DNA of 5,986 bases from Prevotellaceae bacterium UBA7028 (GTDB lineage Bacteria; Bacteroidota; Bacteroidia; Bacteroidales; Bacteroidaceae), in the NCBI GenBank assembly GCA_002494215.1, contig DLBF01000013.1:1-5986 (forward strand), given 5' to 3'. The stretch's first letter is position 1. Each line of letters opens with the position of its first letter. Shown one piece after another: positions 1 through 5,211 of this stretch. The notes under the pieces are model-generated. The model was not told the DNA's origin, ran no database searches, and was given only the letters and a program-made list of their open reading frames with translations. Position numbers and translations under genes: made by a program.

Positions 1-19
1 AATTATGAATTGTGAATTA
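1..19. repeat. Degenerate tandem heptamer AATTRTG, cut by the window edge
   Basis: Two 7-bp units (AATTATG at 1-7, AATTGTG at 8-14) and a partial third (AATTA, 15-19) lie directly before the first gene. The array may continue to the left of the window. From general familiarity, such AT-rich heptamer runs are frequent between genes in Prevotella-like genomes. I cannot assign a function; it sits where the leader of the downstream gene would be. Confidence 0.55.
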
Positions 20-30
20 AAAATAAGGAC

Positions 31-690
31 ATGAGAATATACAATAGCGCTCAACTGATGGAGCTGATAGGACAGATTGGCTTTCTGCCCCTTTTAGACA
101 GCGGCATCAAGGGCTTCTCTGCAGAAGAGATGGTCGATGAAGAGTGCAGGTATGTCGTCTTTCCTGATGGAGGTTGGGATTGGCCTCTGTGGAAATGGAA
201 GGGTGAAATTATCACTGAGGGCGGACATGTCTATGGCAAGTTTTTCGCAGGAAAGGCAGGCTTTATCAGTCGTGAGTGGTGGCGGCACTTTTGCAACTAT
301 CGTCGCAGCGCCCGCCCTGCTCCCACTGAAGGAAGTATCGAAGAGAGCATTCTACTGACTTTAGAGGCTAACGAGAGCCTCATCACCCGTCAACTACGTG
401 CCGCCTGTGGCTTCGACGGCCCCAAGATGCGCAGCAAGTTTGATAGCTATGTCACTCGTCTGCAGATGGCAACACGCATCGTAACAGAGGATTTTGTCTA
501 TCCCACAGACCGCCATGGTCGTAGTTACGGATGGGGATGGTCCCTGCTTACCACACCCGAATTGCTGTATGGCAAGGATGCTTGCCAATGCGACTGTACG
601 CCTCAGGAATCCTTTGAACTTATCTGCCAACAGCTAAGAAGCATCTGTACGGACGCGACTGAAAATCAGATAGTAAGGATGCTAAAGTAA
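31..690 (+). CDS. AlkZ-related winged-helix-like protein, function unknown
   Basis: This is a 219-aa soluble protein with no signal peptide or membrane segment. It resembles an uncharacterised family of gut bacteria often named 'AlkZ-related', after the AlkZ/YcaQ DNA glycosylases that unhook interstrand crosslinks; I recognise this from memory, not from a search. Visible landmarks are GFLPLL (17-22), a tryptophan-rich stretch (W49, W51, W54, W56), a YGKFF..KAGFISREW block (68-83), a helical segment with ITRQLRAACGF (118-128) and RLQMATRIV (143-151) that would suit a winged helix, and YGWGWSLLTTPE (166-177). It is much shorter than true AlkZ (about 400 aa), and I cannot point to a convincing QxQ-type catalytic motif, so glycosylase activity should not be assumed. 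The ATG at 31 follows AAGGA (25-29), which is close for a Shine-Dalgarno site, and the N-terminus MRIYNSAQLMELI reads as a natural family start. The stop is TAA. The next gene is convergent, 25 bp away. Confidence 0.75.
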   Translation: MRIYNSAQLMELIGQIGFLPLLDSGIKGFSAEEMVDEECRYVVFPDGGWDWPLWKWKGEIITEGGHVYGKFFAGKAGFISREWWRHFCNYRRSARPAPTEGSIEESILLTLEANESLITRQLRAACGFDGPKMRSKFDSYVTRLQMATRIVTEDFVYPTDRHGRSYGWGWSLLTTPELLYGKDACQCDCTPQESFELICQQLRSICTDATENQIVRMLK

Positions 691-717
691 AAGTATCCCT
701 TCATATTTATTTTTTCT
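675..717 (+). terminator. Probable intrinsic terminator of the first gene
   Basis: AAGGATGCT (675-683) can pair with AGTATCCCTT (692-701), giving nine pairs with one G-U and one bulged C around an 8-nt loop that contains the stop codon. A U-rich tract with a run of six T (710-715) follows. The U-tract serves plus-strand transcripts; I see no equivalent tract for the minus-strand gene ending at 716. Confidence 0.5.
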
Positions 718-1663
718 ATTGAATTTCAACAAACAAAGGCAGGTGATCTGAGTATCCGCCTTTGTAAACAGGACCTTGAAAAGTGCGCCAAGGCTTTCCT
801 TTTTCTGTCAGCAAAAATGGAAATTTGGCAACATGGGCACGAGGCTCACAACACTCCTGCATGGATGGAGAAACCAGTATATGGTCTATGAATCCCCACA
901 ATCCCTGATAGTAATAAGTACCCTGCGCCTTCCTAAGTTCTTTACGCTTCTGAGGAATCAAGCTAACAAGCCGTTGCAGGATAGAACGGAAAACAGGATC
1001 GTCAGGTTCTGCATTAAAATCGCCCATCACCATAATCCGCTGCCCCTGCAACTTATCCAATGCCGTACAGAGCGTCTCCGCTGCCAGCATACGGTTCTGT
1101 GTACTGCTTTTACTGTCTCCTGCCCTACTGGGGAAGTGGAGTACAAAGACATGTAGCAATGAATCTGTGCGTACCCAATTCCCCCACACATGCAGGATGT
1201 CACGTGTAGGGCGCAACCCATGCTCAGCAGAAGGAACCCTTATAGCTTCACTGCCCTGTAAACGAAAAAGAAATGGCTGATAAAGCAGACAGCAATCCAC
1301 ACCACGAAGGTCAGGTCCCTCGGAATGCACATAGCGGTATTTAGCGGCACGCAAGGGGGAACGGAGAGTTAGGTCGCGCAGCACCGTGTCGTTTTCCACC
1401 TCGCACATACCCACCAACATGGGCCATCCACCCTGCTCTGCTACAGCAGCTATCACACGCGAGATATTATCAAGCTTGCGCCAATAGCGCCAGGGCGTCC
1501 AATGATAAGAGCCTTCCGGGAGGAAATCCCAATCGTTTTTCAGTGAATCATGTTGCGTGTTGAATACATTCTCCACATTGTACCAGAGAACTTTCTGCGC
1601 CCCAACCTTTGTATAGGAAACGGCCAGAAAAGTTATCAAACAAAAGAAGAAACGAATTACCAC
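716..1663 (-). CDS. Secreted endonuclease/exonuclease/phosphatase (EEP) family protein
   Basis: This 315-aa protein carries the full EEP (DNase I-like, Mg-dependent phosphodiesterase) motif set: WYNVENVF with N29, GMCEVEN with the metal-binding E88, RGVDCCLLY (120-128), HFPSR with H176, GDFNAEP with D215 and N217, GFIDH with D260/H261, and the terminal YSDHLPL with catalytic-type D306/H307. No key residue is missing, so it should be active; the substrate (DNA, RNA, lipid or inositol phosphate) cannot be read from sequence. The N-terminus (R4, then hydrophobic 5-15, then ...VGAQ near 20-23) looks like a Sec signal peptide without a lipobox, so export to the periplasm or beyond is likely. The start is GTG at 1663-1661; no ATG is available nearby and this start gives a normal signal peptide. 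The start is 8 nt after the metallopeptidase stop, so the two are probably co-transcribed. The stop is TAG. Confidence 0.88.
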   Translation of the reverse strand: MVIRFFFCLITFLAVSYTKVGAQKVLWYNVENVFNTQHDSLKNDWDFLPEGSYHWTPWRYWRKLDNISRVIAAVAEQGGWPMLVGMCEVENDTVLRDLTLRSPLRAAKYRYVHSEGPDLRGVDCCLLYQPFLFRLQGSEAIRVPSAEHGLRPTRDILHVWGNWVRTDSLLHVFVLHFPSRAGDSKSSTQNRMLAAETLCTALDKLQGQRIMVMGDFNAEPDDPVFRSILQRLVSLIPQKRKELRKAQGTYYYQGLWGFIDHILVSPSMQECCEPRAHVAKFPFLLTEKGKPWRTFQGPVYKGGYSDHLPLFVEIQ

Positions 1664-1671
1664 AATACTTT

Positions 1672-2244
1672 TCAGAAGACAGATGAAGAAAACCTTTTTA
1701 GTGCCGCACGATACTGACGCGAGTTGCCTTCTGTAGCCTCGTCAAGCAAAGCCCAGAAACGAGGACTGTGATTCATCTCGACCAAATGAGTTAGTTCGTG
1801 TTGCATGACATAATCCTGCAGATACGGAGGGAGAAGCATCAAATAAAGACTCAGGCTGATATTTCCCTTACTGCTACAGCTGCCCCATCGGGTACGGCTC
1901 TTACGTATGCTCACCTTCTGGTAATGTAAGCCTCTGGCAGCGGCAAGGACTTGCAAGCGTGGAAAAAGAACTTGCTTAGCCTGCCTGCGGAGCAGTTCTA
2001 TCTCCTGGGGCGTGAGTTGCCGATGTGTAGCACGACGCTCCTCGGCACGCTGTATCATCGTCTTGAGCCGAGGCCTCAACTCCTCGATAGCCCTCAGCAA
2101 ATCGGCCTTCCTGAAATAAACAGGAGCTGTACAGATAAGCCCCTCGCCCATACTTCGGAAGGTGAATCTTCTGGCCCTGCTGTTGGTGCGCAACAGGATA
2201 CGCCCCAACTCTGCATCTTCAAACAAAAACTCTGATTGCTTCAT
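1672..2244 (-). CDS. YgjP-like (DUF45) zinc metallopeptidase
   Basis: This 190-aa protein ends in the YgjP/DUF45 metallopeptidase signature, related to the SprT/WLM gluzincins: RTRWGSCSSKGNISLSLYL (117-135), then HELTH (149-153) giving zinc ligands H149 and H153 and general base E150, then NHSPRFW with third ligand H159. The middle (about 57-95) is a charged helical stretch. There is no signal peptide, so it acts in the cytoplasm; family substrates are poorly known. The N-terminal half is slightly short compared with typical members of about 220-240 aa. The frame stays open to 2316, which would add 24 residues (MGGKRFSV...), but that extension overlaps a good -7 element (2254-2261). The ATG at 2244-2242, giving MKQSEFLFED, is therefore preferred. 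It is first in a two-gene unit with the EEP gene. Confidence 0.85.
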   Translation of the reverse strand: MKQSEFLFEDAELGRILLRTNSRARRFTFRSMGEGLICTAPVYFRKADLLRAIEELRPRLKTMIQRAEERRATHRQLTPQEIELLRRQAKQVLFPRLQVLAAARGLHYQKVSIRKSRTRWGSCSSKGNISLSLYLMLLPPYLQDYVMQHELTHLVEMNHSPRFWALLDEATEGNSRQYRAALKRFSSSVF

Positions 2245-2253
2245 AATTGACTG

Positions 2254-2284
2254 CAAAAGTACAAAATAAATGCAGGAACGGAAA
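2254..2284 (-). promoter_or_regulatory. Bacteroidota-type promoter for the metallopeptidase-EEP unit
   Basis: Read on the minus strand, TACTTTTG (2261-2254) matches the -7 consensus TAnnTTTG. A -33-like TTTC (2284-2281, consensus TTTG) lies 19 nt upstream. Only 9 nt separate the -7 box from the ATG at 2244, so the predicted leader is about 5 nt or less. This placement also argues against the longer open frame. Confidence 0.6.
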
Positions 2285-2467
2285 GAGAAGCGTACAGAAA
2301 ATCTTTTTCCTCCCATATAGAGTTTCCACAGAAAGCCTTTGAACCAAGGTTTCCCCTACGAAACAGAGCTTCCCTCGCCTGGATTTTTTCTCATTCTCAT
2401 CACCAGAAAGGAATGTTAAAAATCTGTAAAATGAATCGAAAGGGCATAATATCTTAAGGGTAATTTG

Positions 2468-2475
2468 TATCTTTG
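2468..2475 (+). promoter_or_regulatory. Bacteroidota -7 promoter element for the C10 peptidase gene
   Basis: TATCTTTG matches TAnnTTTG exactly. The expected start of transcription is a few bases downstream, near 2480, giving a leader of about 60 nt. No TTTG-like -33 box occurs at the usual 19-21 nt spacing (2443-2448 reads GGCATA), so the promoter may be weak or need an activator. Confidence 0.55.
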
Positions 2476-2501
2476 TTTGTTGATAACTTGTTATCAGCAA
2501 A
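2476..2501 (+). repeat. 26-bp near-perfect palindrome at the C10 transcript start
   Basis: The core TGATAAC (2481-2487) and GTTATCA (2490-2496) are exact inverted copies around a 2-bp centre. After one mismatch (T2480 with G2497, a G-U pair in RNA), four more pairs extend it to TTTG/CAAA (2476-2479 and 2498-2501). It begins immediately after the -7 box, so it could be an operator covering the start site or, if transcribed, a hairpin at the 5' end of the mRNA. A further direct copy of GATAAC lies at 2511-2516. Confidence 0.7.
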
Positions 2502-2521
2502 AAAGTTAAAGATAACGTGGA

Positions 2522-2535
2522 AATCTAGCTAGATT
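2522..2535. repeat. 14-bp perfect palindrome just before the C10 start codon
   Basis: AATCTAGCTAGATT is perfectly self-complementary and ends 6 nt before the ATG at 2542. In RNA it could form a 5-bp stem with an AGCU loop in the ribosome landing zone. No Shine-Dalgarno sequence is visible here, which is common in Bacteroidota. Confidence 0.6.
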
Positions 2536-2541
2536 AGCAAA

Positions 2542-5085
2542 ATGAAAAAAACTATCCTTATACTAACATGCTGGCTACTGGGATTAGCACCCGGCATGGC
2601 CCAACAACGCAAGATGGCAGACGTGCAACACATTGCCGACTCCATACTCAACATTCCCACAAGATGGGGAAACAAAGCACGGGCGAAAAAAGCAAAAACA
2701 CGTCAGATTATAGCAGCATCAGAGTTGCTGGGTAACAAGCAGGACGCCTTCTATGTTTGCGATGCAGGAGCAGACGGATTTGCCGTTATATCGTCCGACG
2801 AGAGGATGACACCCGTTCTGGGTTTTTCACAAAGCCAAAGTTTTGACACGGAAAACATTCCTACCGGCATGCAAGAACTTCTGAACAGCTATGCCAAGGA
2901 ATACGAGGCACTGACAAGTGGCAAGCAGCCAATGTTGGCACGACGAAAAATCGCAGGCGTACAGGAACAGGTCGGCCCTCTGCTGACAACAGAATGGGGG
3001 CAAGCCGAGCCCTTCAACAACAGATGTCCCGAATGGCAAGGAGAACGTTGCATAACAGGATGCGTTGCCGTTACTACAGCTCAGACTATGCGATATTACC
3101 AGTTTCCCGACTCAGCAAAAGGCGAAGTTGACTACGCAACTCTATCCTACAACATCCCTATCAAGGAAGACCTTTCCACCTTCCATTTCGACTGGCCCAA
3201 CATGCGCAACCAGTACCGCAATGGTTCCACTGAGGCAGAGCAAGATGCTGTCGCAGACCTGCTTTATGCCTGTGCTGTAGCCGCAAAGATGAACTTCGGT
3301 CTAAAAGGAAGCTCTGCCACCAGCTCAGACCAAGTGAAGGCAATGGTAGAGAACTTTGGTTACGACCCAGACATAGCCTGCCTCCAGAAGGACTTCATGA
3401 CCACCAACGAGTGGCAGACACTGATGCTGAACGAACTGAACGCCCCAAGCCCACGTCCCATCATCTATGCAGCCGTCTCACCTGCAGAAGGCGGACACTC
3501 CTTTATCCTCGATGGCTACAAGGCAGACGAGGACGGATACCCTTTCTACCACGTAAACTGGGGATGGGAAGGATACTGTGACAACTACTTCAAGCTAAGT
3601 AGCATGGATGCTGACGGCTGGGAGTTCTCGAAGGAACACGAGGCCATCATTTTCATTCAGCCAGACAACGGCAAGCAAGACAACGGATGCTTCTTCCAGG
3701 CTAACGATGTTATGCTCTCGACAGCCAGACTCAACCCCAAGATGCCTACTCAAACTTTCAACGTAACGATGAAGCTGTTCAATTACAGCTACAAGGCATT
3801 CACAGGCAAGATAGAAGTTTATTTGAAAGACGAAAAAGGAGAAGAAACCTTAGTTGGAACCAGCCAGAAGATAAACGGCCTTCCCCTCTGTTATGGCTAT
3901 AATAGCTTCTCTATCAAAGCCACCCTACCTCGTAACACAGCAGAAGGCGACTACACCGTGGTACTGCGTAGCAGGGCAGACAACAGCGAAACAACCGAGA
4001 TAGTAACCTACCCATCTCCCCAAACCCTAACCGTTACCAGTATCACAGAAAGCTATACGCCCGACATGATGATAAACGAGCTTGTTAATATGGGAGAAGA
4101 ATGGAACGGTTTGTCTATGTGTGTTGTTGCAACCCTACCCAAAAACAACGCCTCCAAGGCCTTCACAGGTTGGCTACAAATGGCAGTAGCAGACAACGAG
4201 GGAAATATTCTGAACCATTTTGGGAAGGTCGCCTACATTAGTAACTTGGAAAAAGACTACTATATGCCATACTCCTACACATTTGAAGGTCAGCTGCCCG
4301 ATTACTTGGAAGATGGTGCATACCGCCTATACCTGGCAGCCAACCAATCAGGCTATCTGGAATGGGGAAAGGTCACAGGATACAAGATGCAGGGAAGCCA
4401 GCTTGTAGAGGAAGAAATCTATATCCCCTTCTGGCTGGAAGACGGCAAGATTATCTACCACAAAGGTGGAGAAGAGGAACTGCCAGAGGACGCATCCAAC
4501 ATACAAGTAATGGAAATGGATGTTACGTCCTTCGATGCAGACACAAGGCACATAGAAATGAAGATGTCTTATTTGACGAATCTTGGAAGTGAATCTTTCT
4601 CAGGACAATTCTCTATGGCTGTCTATGACGAGGGAGATAAGCTGATAACTCCATTTGGGAATCCGCAAAAAACATACCAGTCCTACGAGGCATCCAGCAC
4701 CAGTTCTTTTGGTTACTATGGCAGTTCATTCACGTTTAGCGGCAACCTGCCAGAAGAACTGGCAGACGGCAAATATACCGTCAAGATAGCTGCCAACCAG
4801 AACGGGCACGAAGGATGGAGCCCCGTAAAAGGATGGGGCATAAGTGGCGGAAGGCTTGTAACAGACATTGACTTAGCCTATGGCTTCATCATACTGAACA
4901 ACAGGATGTACAAAGAGGCCACAGACGGCATCAAAGAAGTGAAAAATGAGGGAGAAAAAGGTGAGAAATCCGACAGTGCCGTATACGACCTGCAAGGAAG
5001 AAAAATCGACTCTCAACTCTCAACTTTCAACTCTCAACTAAGAAAGGGTATCTACATCACCAATGGCAAGAAGATGGTGAAATGA
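2542..5085 (+). CDS. Secreted C10 (streptopain-type) cysteine peptidase with type IX sorting-like tail
   Basis: This 847-aa exported protease precursor starts with a Sec signal peptide (KK then hydrophobic residues, likely cut near MA/QQ, 20/21). A propeptide-like region follows (about 21-140). The papain-fold C10 domain (about 141-375) has WGQAEPFN with oxyanion-type Q154, RCITGCVAVTTAQTM with nucleophile C174, GGHSFILDGY with H319, and VNWGW (338-342), so it should be catalytically competent once the propeptide is removed. Streptopain itself is about 400 aa; the rest here is three beta-rich modules (about 387-500, 508-635, 654-790). They share FTG/FSG...A..D..G, and the last two also share LP..L.DG.Y....AANQ.G...W..V.G, suggesting internal duplication. 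After an E/K/G-rich linker (797-810), the end VYDLQGRK...KGIYI.NGKK..K (814-847) resembles Bacteroidales type IX sorting tails, implying passage over the outer membrane. Targets are unknown; relatives degrade host or dietary proteins. No adjacent inhibitor gene is present. It appears monocistronic. Confidence 0.92.
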   Translation: MKKTILILTCWLLGLAPGMAQQRKMADVQHIADSILNIPTRWGNKARAKKAKTRQIIAASELLGNKQDAFYVCDAGADGFAVISSDERMTPVLGFSQSQSFDTENIPTGMQELLNSYAKEYEALTSGKQPMLARRKIAGVQEQVGPLLTTEWGQAEPFNNRCPEWQGERCITGCVAVTTAQTMRYYQFPDSAKGEVDYATLSYNIPIKEDLSTFHFDWPNMRNQYRNGSTEAEQDAVADLLYACAVAAKMNFGLKGSSATSSDQVKAMVENFGYDPDIACLQKDFMTTNEWQTLMLNELNAPSPRPIIYAAVSPAEGGHSFILDGYKADEDGYPFYHVNWGWEGYCDNYFKLSSMDADGWEFSKEHEAIIFIQPDNGKQDNGCFFQANDVMLSTARLNPKMPTQTFNVTMKLFNYSYKAFTGKIEVYLKDEKGEETLVGTSQKINGLPLCYGYNSFSIKATLPRNTAEGDYTVVLRSRADNSETTEIVTYPSPQTLTVTSITESYTPDMMINELVNMGEEWNGLSMCVVATLPKNNASKAFTGWLQMAVADNEGNILNHFGKVAYISNLEKDYYMPYSYTFEGQLPDYLEDGAYRLYLAANQSGYLEWGKVTGYKMQGSQLVEEEIYIPFWLEDGKIIYHKGGEEELPEDASNIQVMEMDVTSFDADTRHIEMKMSYLTNLGSESFSGQFSMAVYDEGDKLITPFGNPQKTYQSYEASSTSSFGYYGSSFTFSGNLPEELADGKYTVKIAANQNGHEGWSPVKGWGISGGRLVTDIDLAYGFIILNNRMYKEATDGIKEVKNEGEKGEKSDSAVYDLQGRKIDSQLSTFNSQLRKGIYITNGKKMVK
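5010..5037 (+). repeat. Four tandem heptamers CTCTCAA inside the C10 sorting tail
   Basis: The units are CTCTCAA (5010-5016), CTCTCAA (5017-5023), CTTTCAA (5024-5030, one substitution) and CTCTCAA (5031-5037), followed by a partial CT. They encode the stretch SQLSTFNSQ of the sorting tail, between the YDLQGRK and KGIYI blocks. Because the unit is 7 bp, any one-unit change shifts the frame. Confidence 0.85.
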
Positions 5086-5089
5086 GATT

Positions 5090-5111
5090 TTACCCCAACA
5101 TAGTTGGGTAA
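5090..5111 (+). terminator. Possible terminator after the C10 gene
   Basis: TTACCCCAAC (5090-5099) pairs with GTTGGGTAA (5103-5111): nine pairs, one bulged C and a 3-nt ATA loop. It starts 4 nt after the C10 stop codon. The following sequence is only moderately U-rich (TTGTAAGAATTGTTG), so termination may be partial. The right arm overlaps the -33 region of the lysS promoter. Confidence 0.45.
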
Positions 5112-5134
5112 TTGTAAGAATTGTTGTACCTTTG
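5104..5134 (+). promoter_or_regulatory. Bacteroidota-type promoter for lysS
   Basis: TACCTTTG (5127-5134) matches TAnnTTTG exactly and is followed by GCAG. A -33-like TTGG (5104-5107) lies 19 nt upstream. Transcription should begin near 5138-5140, leaving a leader of about 72 nt with a small dyad, ACGTT-A-AACGT (5151-5161), and no recognisable riboswitch or T-box. Confidence 0.65.
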
Positions 5135-5211
5135 CAGCCGCAAAAAGAAGACGTTAAACGTTGGAATTTAGGCATTAGCTACTTTGAATATACAAATTTT
5201 GAATTAGGATA

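Larger units (their letters stand above)
2245..2541. other. Divergent intergenic region
   Basis: These 297 bp separate the minus-strand metallopeptidase unit from the plus-strand C10 peptidase. The left end holds the metallopeptidase promoter, and the right 75 bp hold the C10 promoter and two palindromes, listed separately. The middle (about 2290-2460) contains only small symmetric bits, such as GTTTC/GAAAC at 2349-2364, and nothing I can name. A minus-strand frame open over 2219-2500 lacks any recognisable protein features and overlaps both promoters, so I do not call it a gene. Confidence 0.8.

Noticed and set aside
1..19. CRISPR array or mobile element end at the left edge
   Set aside because: The 7-bp units are contiguous with no spacers, and no transposase or target-site duplication is visible.
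776..1156. Plus-strand open frame of 126 codons
   Set aside because: It lies opposite the EEP gene, which has all its catalytic motifs in the minus frame; there is no protein family signal.
2245..2316. 24-residue N-terminal extension of the metallopeptidase
   Set aside because: A good -7 promoter element lies inside it, and the extension (MGGKRFSVRFSFRSCIYF) has no family-like content; the ATG at 2244 fits better.
2219..2500. Minus-strand open frame of 93 codons in the divergent intergenic region
   Set aside because: Its protein has no recognisable motif, it overlaps the metallopeptidase start and both promoters, and its composition looks like translated AT-rich intergenic DNA.
5178..5187. 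Possible second lysS promoter at GCTACTTTGA
   Set aside because: TACTTTG has only one base between TA and TTTG, so it does not match TAnnTTTG; the exact match at 5127-5134 is better placed.
5138..5211. T-box or riboswitch in the lysS leader
   Set aside because: The leader is about 72 nt with only a 5-bp dyad and no T-box sequence or extended stems; it is too short and simple.
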